Shown here piece after piece: positions 52,670 through 64,000 of a stretch of 64,000 bases of DNA (position 1 is its first letter; every line of letters starts with the position of its first letter). The DNA is from Piromyces finnis (lineage: Eukaryota; Neocallimastigomycota; Neocallimastigomycetes; Neocallimastigales; Neocallimastigaceae). The DNA is taken from NCBI GenBank assembly GCA_002104945.1, contig MCFH01000017.1, positions 62,001 through 126,000 of the forward strand. Reading direction: 5' to 3'. Under the pieces are notes generated by a model. That model had not been told where the DNA came from. It searched no databases and was given only the letters and a program-made list of their open reading frames with translations. A program made the position numbers and the translations under genes.

Positions 52670-52967
52670 AATATGTATATTATTAGAATGGTCAGAATCG
52701 TCTTTTTTTTTTTTTTTTTTTTCAGTATATATATATATTATTTTTTTTTTAAAAAAGAAAACATGTCAATTTATCCATACAAAAAAAAAGCAAAAACAAT
52801 TCTATAATTATATGTAAAGGAGGAGGAAGACCATTATCTTATTAAAAAAAAAAACCCTCATCAATTCATTTATTTTATCTCATTATCATCATCATCATTA
52901 TCTTTATATTCATTATTTTATTATATATTAGTAATATAAAATTTGTTTAAAAAAAAAAACAGCATTA

Positions 52968-53000
<33 letters not shown>

Positions 53001-53195
53001 AATACCCATAATTTAAATCAATAAATAATAGTGAAATTAAAAACAATATTAAACGATATCTCTAAATCAGTATTTGGTAAGCATCATTATTACACTTTTA
53101 ATAAAACAGCAATGTGATGTTTAGATTTTAAATTTTTTGTAATGCAGGTGCTTTGTTTTTTGATTTTTACCAGTTTTTTTTTTTTTCTTTTTTCC

Positions 53196-53248
<53 letters not shown>

Positions 53249-53854
53249 TTTTATTATTATTAATTATAAAATTCTTTATATTATCATTTAATCTATTTTT
53301 ACTTTTATTTTATTATATTTTGCTTTATTGTTTTTGTTTTCTATACTTTTTTTTTTTAATTAATATTTATTATTATGATTTACTTTTTTTTTTTTTATTT
53401 TAAAAAAATTATAATTTTATTATTATTTTTCTATTTTTTTTATTTTATTTTACTTTTTTCTCCCTTTCTTTCTTTTATATTTTTGTTATTTTTTTTTTTT
53501 TTTAATTACTATCTTATGTCAAAGTCTTATTTAAAAAAAAAAAAAAAAATTAAAACGTTTTAGAAAAAAAGAGAAAAATTAAATAAATACATAGTGGTAT
53601 ATTGCTTTTCTTTTCTTTTTTTTTTTTTTATAGGTTACTGTATCTTTATAAACTTTTATTTTTTATAATTATTAAACTATATAAAATAATGATGATATTA
53701 TCATTTCTACTAAGGTTGATATGATTTAAAAGTAAAATATGAAAAGAGAGAAAAATGGGTTTGATGAAAAAAGGTATGTGATTAAAAAAAAAAAAGATGA
53801 AACTATATAAAAGAAACAAAAAAAAAAAGGTTTATACGATAAATAAATCAAGAT
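52670..53854. other. Convergent intergenic region (MED22 / PEX26-like)
   Basis: About 1.2 kb between converging genes. It holds an A-tract at 52970-52998, a TTA repeat near 53200-53247 and T-rich DNA whose open frame (53375-53563) is Phe/Ile/Leu composition only. No exon is supported. Confidence 0.6.
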
Positions 53855-55531
<1,677 letters not shown>

Positions 55532-56691
55532 TGCGTTATTATTTGTTATTTTCAAACTTTTTTTTTTTTTTTACTATTATAAATATATAATAATGTTGTT
55601 GCTGTTGTTTTTTTTATATATTATTTTCTTTCTCTCTTTTATTTATTTTTTTTCCCTTCTATTTCTCTCTCTTTTTTATTTTTGTCTTTCTTTAATAATT
55701 ATTATTAAATTGAAGATTTCCAATTAACAATTTTTTTTTGTTGTTGTTATTATTTCCTATAATTTTATTTTATTTATTTTTTTTTTTATTTCTTCTTCTT
55801 CTTTCTTTATTTCCTTTTTGATGTTATTTATGGATGTTGAATTAATTAAAAAAAATTGAAATTTTTGAAATTTTTAAAAAAAAAAAAAAATTCTAAAGAT
55901 AAAAAAAAAAAATAAAAAAAATTTTTTATTATAAAATAAAATAAAATAAAATTTTTAAAATGAAAAAAGATTGGCTAAAAAATTTTTTTTCATTTCTTTT
56001 TATCTTTAGAATTTTTTTTTTTTTTTAAAAAATATAAAAAAAAAGAAATAAAAAAATATTGAAACCTTTTTTTTTAAAGAAAAAACTGTTCTTTTTTTTT
56101 TTTTTCTTTTTAAAAAAAAGAAACTTTTTTTTTTTCATTATTTTTTTTTAAATAAAACTTTTTTTTTTTTTTGGAATTTTTTCAATTAAATTTGACATAT
56201 AAATAGAATTATGGCTGATACTATATAAAATAAATAAATTAATATTTGAATTTGATTTAATAATCGTATTATTGAATATTTTGTAGTGGCTTTATATTTA
56301 ATATGTATATAATAATTAATTTTAAAATTTTAATTTAATAAATTAATAAAAATAAAAATAAAAATAAAAAAAAAAAAAAGAAAAGCGCAGTAAAAAAGAA
56401 AAAAAAGTTAAAGTTTTCTTTCTTTTTTTTTTTTTTTTTTTTTTTATTTTTATTTTTATTTTTATTTTTATTAAAAAAAGGTAATATTAATAATAATAAC
56501 AATGAAAAGTAATTCTTTTTTCTTTTTTAATTAATAATAAAAAATTATTTTTTTTGATTGTAAAAAAAAAAAAAAGTTTTTTAGTTTCAATTAATTAAAA
56601 AAAAAAATTTTTTTTTTTATTAATTAAAAAAAGAAAAATAATTTTTAAAAGATTTCGAATTAAGAAAATTTCAAGAATTAAATAAATAAAA
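55532..56691. promoter_or_regulatory. Divergent promoter region of PEX26-like gene and PSMD5
   Basis: 1.16 kb between divergent start codons. It is almost only A and T, with repeated T(n)A(n) and A(n)T(n) junctions (for example 55877-55926, 56013-56048, 56098-56128, 56604-56620). An inverted repeat pairs AATTCTAAAGATAAAAA near 55889 with TTTATCTTTAGAATTTT near 55999. Both promoters must lie here, but no single element can be named. Confidence 0.5.
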
Positions 56692-57750
56692 ATGATAAGT
56701 ACCATGTCAGGCTTAACTAAACAAGTCGAGCAAATAAAGTTAACTCTTAAAAAAATAGAAACAAATGTTTCATCAGTAACTTATGATGAAGTTATTTCAG
56801 CATTAAATGAAATTTATACTATTATTATAGGTGAATTTTCCATTCCTAAATTTGACCTTTTAATTTTAAAAAAATAATTGACTTTTAAATTACTTTTTTT
56901 TTTTTTTTATGTTTCTGTCAATAACAATTATATAGCTAAAAAGGAAAGAGAAATCAAGGAAATATTTTCTTCTTTATCATTTAATACCATTATTTTATTT
57001 TTACAATATGAAGAAATCGAAGATAAAATTATAAAAATTTTAGAAGAATTTATTCAATTTGTTTCAATTGAAGCTATTGTCGATCAATATGAGGTTGATA
57101 TTTATATATATATTTTAAATAATTTTATTTTACAACAAGAGAAAGAGGAAAAAAAAAAACTAATTATAACTATTGAAAATAAATATATAAAGGATTTCAT
57201 AAATATTGGTTTAACCAACGAAAAAGAAAATATAGTCAAATTAACACTTCAAGAATTAATCAATGGAATTGAAAAAAATAGTCAATTATGTGGTGTTATT
57301 GTAACTTATCCTACCAATTTTTTTTTTTTTTTTTTTAATAATCATTTTAAAATTTTAACAATTTCATTTATTTTATTTTTTTTTTCTTTAAAAAAAGGCT
57401 ACTAAATTTTTAGATAAAATAGTCAATTGTTTCTCTTTACATGTACAATCCATTACAAAATTAGTTTCAAAATTAATGGGAGAGGTAACATTACCTTTAT
57501 TTTTTTTAAGAAAAATAATAATAATAATGAATAATAAATAAAAAGAATATAATATATATATATATATGTATATATACTTTATAAAATTTAAATTTATTAT
57601 AGATATTATCCAAAAATGAAGTTTGTCTCGATTTATTCTTGGAAAAAGATTCATTAAATGCCTTACAAAATCAATGCAACATGTAATTAATAAAATTTTT
57701 TATAATAACATAAATATAACAAAAAAAAAAAAAAGTAGAATAAAATTAGT

Positions 57751-57828
<78 letters not shown>

Positions 57829-58080
57829 GTAATAATAATATTAATTAAACAACGTTTATAAAAATTTTTTTTACTCTATGTAGGAGTGAAGTTGTTAAAT
57901 TTACAATTTATGATTTAATAGTCACCATAAGTTCTGTTAATGATTCCAATTTTGAAAAATGTAAAAAAGCTGGTTTATTTGACTCTATGATAAATGAAAT
58001 CAATTCAAAGGATATTTTAGTTAAACTTAATACCATAGAACTCTACATAAAGGTATATAATAATATAAAATGGTAGTCTT

Positions 58081-58115
<35 letters not shown>

Positions 58116-60187
58116 GAGATATAAAATTCAAGATAAAAAATTATTAGTTTCAACTCTATTTACTAAATTATTATCTTATTTCAATTTTTATTTTATTTTT
58201 TTTTTAAAATAAAATATATATCTCAATTTACTCAATATATACAACCAACCAACAACAACAACACAAACACACACATACACACTAGTTACTCTCCAATAAA
58301 AATCTTTACAACTTTTTTGAAAAATCAGAAATTATGTCAAAATTAATTGAAAAATTAAAAAAAGATCCAAAGGATGAAAATAGTAACTTGGAAGACAAAT
58401 TATTTTTACACGGTATCATAAAATTCTTTGCTAGTCTTGCTGATATTAATGTAAGAATAGAAATTATATATTATTTGTTGTTGTTGTTTTTATACTTGTT
58501 CAAGTGTATAAAGATAGATATTAATTGAATAATCTTTAATAATTTATTGTACTATAAGATGAATTCTTTTATTGATATTCAAAATAAATATGATTTATTA
58601 GCTTCTCTTGAAAATCTTTTTAATGAAGGTGATATTTCTTCAAAGGTAAAATTTCTCTCTTTTTTTTTTTTTTTAATTGGATTCAATGAATTATTTCTCT
58701 AAATGAATTTAAACTCCTTTTTAGTAAAATGAAAAAAAAAAAAAAAAGAAAAAATCTATATTTAATTTATTATCTAACCTCTACATACAACCTCTATCTA
58801 TACAATTTATGTATATATATAATATTTTTATATAATATTTATATAATAACTTTTTTATTTATTTTTTTATCTACCCCAATAAAGGAAATAGTATTGATAA
58901 CTTTAGGAAGTATTGGTTCTAGTTATGAAGGTTTAAAATTAATTTATAATCAAAAAAGTCTTTTAAATACCGTATTAGATTATTATCCATCCTTATCAGG
59001 AAACTTGAAAACTGTATTTTTACAAAATATTTCATGTATCTTAACTCTATGGTAATTTTAATTTTAATGAAATACTAATACTTATTTTAATGATTATGTC
59101 CCTGGTGAAGAATATACTAGACAACATACTATTATTTAATACAAGATAGATACTAATCCAAATTAATATTCTATTTTTTTTTTTTTTTTTTTTTTTTACA
59201 ATGCATATACATACGACGATACGCTTCTACTCTAATGAATGCCATCTTTTTTTTTTTTTTTTTTACAATTTCATTCTATTAAAATTATATTAGTAAATTG
59301 TCAGATGATGTTGAAATAATGACTCAAACTATTTATCAACGTATTCAAGGTAAAATTTAATTTTTTTTTAATATAATAAAATTTGGTAAAAAAAAGTAGA
59401 TCTTTTGGCGGATAAATTTAAAAGTTTATGTCAAACTGGCAAATGCAACTTTTAAGGGAAAAGAAATAATAAAAAAAAAAAAAAAAATATTTATTTACAA
59501 TGACAATATAATCTTATTCTAAATATTTATCTCTTTGGTGATATACGATGTTAATCTTTAACTCTCTTTAAATTTTAAAAGGTAAACCAAATACATTAAA
59601 AGAATTATTACAAATTGGTAATCAAGTTTTTGAAGAATCAAGAATTTCAGTCTATGCTGTTCTTAAAGGAATAGCTGTTCATAACTGGGGATTAAAAGTA
59701 AATCGAATTTTTTTTTTTTTTTTTTGATAATCTCAAACACTATAAATCTATTTAATATTTAATCCTTTTTATTAATAATGATTAATAAATCTTTTTTTTT
59801 TTTTTTTTTTTTACTCATCTCTATACCCATTTATATCTATATACCCATCTATATCATTATACCCATTTATATCTATATACCCATTTATATCTATATACCC
59901 ATCTACATCAATATACTTATCTATATCAATATACCCATTGATATCAACATCAATATCAGGAATTAGACAATTCACCTGAATTTATAAAATTTATTTTAGA
60001 TAGAAGTCAAGAATCCAATCGTTTAGGTCAAGATTGGAAATATTCTATTATTGAAACTATGGTCATTCATCCATCATCATCAAAGTACGTTCGTCCAGAT
60101 ACCCTTGTAAAATTCAAAGTATATTTAAAACAAGGTCCATATTATAAATATATTGAACCAAAAGTTGTTGTTAAAGGTGCCAATTAA
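56692..60187 (+). CDS. PSMD5: 26S proteasome assembly chaperone PSMD5/S5b, 11 exons
   Basis: HEAT/ARM-repeat chaperone of the PSMD5 (S5b/Hsm3-type) family, which helps assemble the base of the 26S proteasome by binding the Rpt ATPases. Exons: 56692-56830, 56936-57300, 57398-57484, 57603-57682, 57884-58052, 58286-58450, 58559-58645, 58885-59051, 59294-59349, 59582-59697, 59960-60187; phases close to 552 residues (human 504). Marks of the family are LTLQELINGIEKN in the first part, ALxTLGSIGSSxEG-like TLGSIGSSYEGLKLI, AVLKGIAVHNWGLK, FILDRSQES, WKYSIIETMV and the end LKQGPYYKYIEPKVVVKGAN. In exon 2 a Tyr/Ile-rich patch after IVDQYE (57091 on) could be a short in-frame intron ending CAACAAG. ATG codons at 56692 and 56704 are both possible starts. 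Confidence 0.85.
57757..57829 (+). repeat. TAA microsatellite in PSMD5 intron 4
   Basis: About 24 TAA units in the intron between exons 57603-57682 and 57884-58052. Confidence 0.93.
58081..58116 (+). repeat. TGG/TAG trinucleotide repeat in PSMD5 intron 5
   Basis: Three TGG units followed by about nine TAG units just after the donor of exon 57884-58052. Confidence 0.85.
59817..59958 (+). repeat. 18 bp intronic minisatellite in PSMD5 intron 10
   Basis: Seven to eight imperfect copies of an 18 bp unit, consensus ATATACCCATTTATATCT, with ATCT/ATCA variants. The array runs right up to the acceptor of the last exon at 59960, and the final copies decay into CAACATCAATATCAG, which supplies the acceptor. 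Confidence 0.9.
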
Positions 60188-60215
60188 GAAAAAAAAATTA
60201 TCTATTAATAGTAAA

Positions 60216-60263
<48 letters not shown>

Positions 60264-60395
60264 CAAATCATTGTCTTTTATTAATAATAAATATATAATT
60301 AATGTAGTATTAATAAAATAAAATAAAAAAAAAAAGTAAATCCCAATCCCATTGTTTCATTTTCTTTAACACCAATACCAATACGAATAAAAAAA

Positions 60396-60430
60396 AAAAA
60401 AACGGAAATGGAAATGGAAATGGAAATGGA
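60396..60430 (+). repeat. GGAAAT hexamer tandem repeat
   Basis: About five GGAAAT units in a row, in the 3' flank of PSMD5. One of the few non-A/T-only simple repeats in the intergenic DNA. Confidence 0.9.
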
Positions 60431-60570
60431 AAAATGACAATTAAAATTTATTAAAAAAAAAAAAAAAATTAATTAAATTCCTGCCTAATCCGTCGATGAC
60501 TAATCGAATTTTAATTTAACAAAGTTTAATAGAAAAAAAAATTTTTTTTTTTTTAAAATTAAACCGTTTA

Positions 60571-60822
60571 TTTTTTAAAGTGTAATTTTTATTTTTTTTT
60601 ATTTTTTTATTTTTTTTTATTTTTTTTTTATTTTTTTATTTTTTTATTTTTTAAAGTGTAATTTTTATTTTTTTTTATTTTTTTTTATTTTTTTATTTTT
60701 TTTTTATTTTTTTATTTTTTTTTATTTTTTTATTTTTATTTTATTTTTATTTTATTTTTTTTTATTTTTTTATTTTTTTTTATTTTTTTATTTTTATTTT
60801 ATTTTTATTTTTTTTTTATTTT
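60571..60822 (+). repeat. T-rich A-punctuated repeat with a duplicated 76 bp unit
   Basis: About 250 bp made of T5-T9 blocks separated by single A. The marker TTTTTTAAAGTGTAATTTTT occurs at 60571 and again at 60647, so at least one 76 bp duplication is visible. The T blocks then repeat in ATTTTATTTTT groups. Confidence 0.85.
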
Positions 60823-61771
60823 TGTGTGAAGTGTGCGTATTATTAAATAGAGAGATTTAATTTTTTTTTATAGAAGAGAGAGTGATAGATACCATTTTAA
60901 CCCTTTCTTTTTTTTTTTTTAAAAAAAAAAAACTATGGAATGATGATGCTTTAATTAAATCAAAAGATTAAAAATTCATATTTAGGATGAACTTTATTCA
61001 ATACCACCACTCATTTCTAATAATAAAAAAGGATGATTAAACTTTTCTTAATCTTTTTTATAAAATGTCAAAAAAATTAATTGTTATCCTTAGCATACAT
61101 TCTCAAATTTTCTTTTTTTTTTTTTTATTTTTAAAAAAGAAGGATTATGTTATGTAATTCATTAACAATTCAAAAAAATGAAAATTTTTTTATTTATTAA
61201 ACTTTATAAAAAGAAGGTCAAAAAATAATTTTTTATTTTTTAATAGAAAGGTAATTCACAATTTTTTTTTTTTGGACTTTTTAAAAAAAATAAAAAACAA
61301 TTTTTATTTATTTTAATATTACATTTTTTTAAAAATAATAATTATAATTAGAGTAATCATAACAATTATTCTATTTTTTAAAGAAAGATTAAGGCATGCC
61401 TTTATTTTTTTTAAAAAAAATAAAAATAAAAATAAAAATAAAAATCACTTTATTTTTAAATTTAATTTATTTTGTTACATTTAACATCTTTAAATAGTTA
61501 AATTGAATGATAATTTATTTATTTATTTATGGCATTAGCTACAATGCTGGAACAATGGTACAAATGTGGTAGGATTACTTTTGATGGTTTGTTGTTACGT
61601 TGATTTAATTAAAAAAAAAAAAAAAAAACGGTGCATGACACTTTTTTTAAATTAAAATATTTAATATTATTCTTTTTTTTTTTTTTAAAAAAAAAGATGT
61701 AACAACAACTACAATCTCTTAGTATGCCATACTTTTTTTTTTTTCATCTTACCAAGACATAATTTATATCT

Positions 61772-62009
61772 AAGAGAGGGACAGCATTGTAGTTGTGAAA
61801 TATCGTACAACGACATGCATCTAATGTACATGGATTAAGTGAGCGTCGAAGCTGAAGAAACAGTATGACAGACCAGGAGGGTCACAACCACCTAGCAATA
61901 GGAATGAGCCAACGTTTCTCTAAGAACCACCATTGGAGCTAACTCTGATCGATGGGAGAAATGCACTCGGAAGTTAAAAAAAAAAAAAAAAAAAAAAAAG
62001 AGAGGGACA
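61772..62009 (+). mobile_element. SINE-like or retroposed RNA insertion with poly(A) tail and target-site duplication
   Basis: A 192 bp body (61784-61975) ends in a run of about 22-24 A and is bracketed by AAGAGAGGGACA at 61772-61783 and again at 61998-62009. At least GAGAGGGACA (10 bp) is certain; the leading A residues of the right copy may belong to the tail. By count 85 of 192 bases are G or C (44%), against very low G+C on both sides. No frame is open for more than about 20-30 codons on either strand, so it is not a coding retrocopy. I do not recognise it as tRNA, 5S, 7SL or a spliceosomal snRNA. Short self-complementary stretches (GTTGT/ACAAC; AGGAGGGT/ACCACCT) suggest a structured RNA. 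The layout is the hallmark of LINE-type reverse transcriptase acting in trans. The duplication is perfect, so insertion was probably recent. Confidence 0.85.
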
Positions 62010-63886
62010 TTTATTATATAATAATATAACTTTTATTATTAGTATTGTTATTATAGCTTACTACTTTTACATTTTATTTATGAAAAGTTTTATAGGATTA
62101 AATGTCATTTTACATTTACTTTTATATATATCAACAAGTCACTTTTTTTCTATTCCTACAAGTCCTATCCAATACGTAAATACGTAGATACGTAAATACG
62201 ATACATTTTTCCTGTTCCCTTTTTTCCTTGTCAATACAATACAAATTTTTTATTCATAAAATTTAATTTATTTTTTAATATAAATATTAATAAAAAAAGT
62301 TACTATTATCCATACCATTTTTATATTTAATTTTTAATTTAAATTTAATATAAACTTTTTTTAACATCATCATCCACAATTTCAAATTTTTCAAATTTTT
62401 TATATAAAAATAGTCATGGTTTGTAACGTAACAAAAAAAAAATTTTTTTTTCTTTTTTGGTGAATAATAACCTTCCTAAATTGGATGTTTCTTTTTGGTA
62501 ATATGACCTTGAAATAAATTAACCAATTTTGATGACTTTATGACCTATTCAAATCTAATAAAATAATACTAATTTAATAGGAATATGAAATCTATAGAAT
62601 ATATTAATGATGCTTATCAGTGGTGGATAAATAGTAAAAAAAAGAGAGAAAAGATTATTATAGAATATTAAGTAAACCCTAAATGATAATGTAATTATTA
62701 TTGTTATATTGATGTTGATATTAAAAAAAAAAAAAAATCCTATAGGAAAATAGAAAAAGAATGAATCAATACATTAGGTCTACGTCATTTAGCCAAATTT
62801 TAATTATAAAAATAGATAGTTATTAAATAGTAGTGGATGACTATAGGCAATTTAAAAAGTATTAATACTAATGATAACCGCCGGAAACACTCCTAACACA
62901 ATGATGATAATAATTGTAGTAATATAATAAAGTAGGAATAAAAGATTTCTTTATTTAAAAATATAACATTAGAAATAAAGAATCACGGAATATTTTTTTG
63001 TTTTATTTTTTATTTTATTTTCCTTTTAAAATACCTTTTTTTTTTTTAAAAAAAAAACAAATTCAAATTTCCCTTTTTTTCATTTTTTATTTCCCATTCA
63101 AAAAAAAAAATTCCTTTGACATTTATTTACCAAAAAAGGAATTTGTCTAATAAAGAATTAAATACAATTATTTTCCTTTTTTGGAAAATTATTTAAGATG
63201 AATAATAAATAAAGTTTATCATTAAATTAAAAATAAATTGACACTTATTATTATTATGGATTTTATTATTTAATTATTTAGTATTCATTTTTTTTAATTT
63301 ATTTATAATATAATTATTATCTATTCATTGTTCTATTTTAATCTTAAAAAAAAATGTTTTGATTATTATTTTTATTGGTCTCCCTTTTTAATAGAAAAAT
63401 TTAATTTATTTTAAATTAAAAAATACACTTTTGAATAGATTAAAATTTTAAATTAAATTTTTAATAGATTAAAAATTAATTATTTATTTATATAGATTAA
63501 AATTTTAATAAAAAAAAAAAAGAGTCAAAACATAAATTAAAATTCTTTTTTTTTTATTATAATGTAATATTAAATAAATTAGAATTTAATGTTTCACCTT
63601 TTAAATTAAAATTAATAATAATAATAATAATAGTAAAAATAAGAAGAAGAAGAAGAATAATAAAAGGAAAGAAAAAAGTACAAATCTTTATATTCTCCTA
63701 AATTGAAAGTGGTAAGTTTTTAATTTATTATCTATTGACTATTTTAGTATGGATTAAAGTTTAAAAAAAAATGGGTAAAAAATAGAATAAATAATAATAA
63801 TAATAATAATTATTATTATTATTATAATAATCAAAGGTGAATGAATAAATAAAGACATTTATTAAAAGACTTTTTATTAATAATAA
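62010..63886. other. Gene-free DNA between the retroposon and the terminal repeat
   Basis: 1.9 kb of A+T-rich DNA with no supported exon. Notable points are an 8 bp ACGTAAAT/ACGTAGAT repeat (62173-62200), a T10/A9 palindrome near 63039-63057 and TAA/AAG trinucleotide tracts near 63615-63660. Confidence 0.55.
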
Positions 63887-64000
63887 ATGACGCTTTGATA
63901 GTCTTTAGAATATATTATCAGGAATGATGCTTTGATAGTCTTTAGAATATATTATCAGGAATGACGCTTTGATAGTCTTTAGAATATATTATCAGGAATG
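63887..64000 (+). repeat. 37 bp tandem repeat at the window edge
   Basis: Three complete 37 bp units (63887-63923, 63924-63960, 63961-63997) and the first 3 bases of a fourth. The unit begins ATGACGCTTTGATAGTC and ends TATATTATCAGGA. Copies differ only at one position (GACG or GATG). The array continues past the window, so total copy number is unknown. Confidence 0.95.

Larger units (their letters stand above)
60188..61771. other. 3' flank of PSMD5 and T-rich repeats, no gene
   Basis: An A-tract at 60218-60262, a GGAAAT hexamer repeat (60396-60430), a highly T-rich tract (60541-60822) and further A/T-tracts. A patch at 61530-61600 with more G+C shares an 11 bp inverted match (CTACAATGCTG) with the start of the retroposon at 61784. 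No exon was found. Confidence 0.6.

Noticed and set aside
61784-61975. Processed pseudogene of a protein-coding mRNA
   Set aside because: All six frames have early stops and no peptide looks familiar; a non-coding RNA source fits better.
63887-64000. CRISPR-like array
   Set aside because: Units are contiguous with no spacers, in a eukaryotic genome.

Overview
The window is nuclear DNA from a zoosporic fungus, most likely an anaerobic gut fungus (Neocallimastigomycota). Three observations lead there. (1) A STE12-type transcription factor is present at 35.0-37.9 kb, and that family is fungal. (2) CFAP65, a sperm/flagellar axoneme protein, spans 12.0-24.1 kb, so the organism should make flagellated cells. 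(3) The DNA is extremely A+T-rich by eye, with long A, T and TTA tracts and many short introns. The phylum is inference; no rRNA or tRNA gene was seen that could fix it.

I resolved eleven protein-coding genes by hand. They hold about 80 introns (mostly GTAAAT/GTAAGT donors and TAG/AAG acceptors), and every reading phase closes across every gene. From left to right: SAE2/CtIP/Ctp1 resection factor (-), Rab7-type GTPase with a large insert (-), CFAP65 (-, 31 exons), EME1/MMS4 Holliday-junction endonuclease subunit (-), a 7.1 kb gene-free stretch, STE12 (+), TRAPP subunit TRS33/TRAPPC6 (-), a MIIP homologue (-), tomosyn/SRO7/Lgl-type SNARE regulator (-, 13 exons), Mediator subunit MED22 (+), a tail-anchored PEX26-like protein (-), and the proteasome chaperone PSMD5/S5b (+).

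Functionally this is an ordinary eukaryotic neighbourhood without operons. Loose themes are homologous recombination (CtIP and EME1), vesicle traffic (Rab7, TRS33, tomosyn), the flagellum (CFAP65, perhaps MIIP) and transcription (STE12, MED22).

From 60.2 kb to the end there is no gene. The clearest mobile DNA is here: a 192 bp, 44% GC body with a poly(A) tail, flanked by a 10-12 bp target-site duplication at 61.77-62.01 kb. The window ends inside a 37 bp tandem repeat. Introns and intergenic DNA carry long TTA, TTAGTA and other simple repeats. I saw no CRISPR array, no rRNA or tRNA gene, and no bacterial-type cassette. No clearly new multi-gene system is visible; the best leads are the retroposon, the Rab7 insert, the MIIP homologue in a fungus, and a PEX26-like gene in a probable anaerobe.
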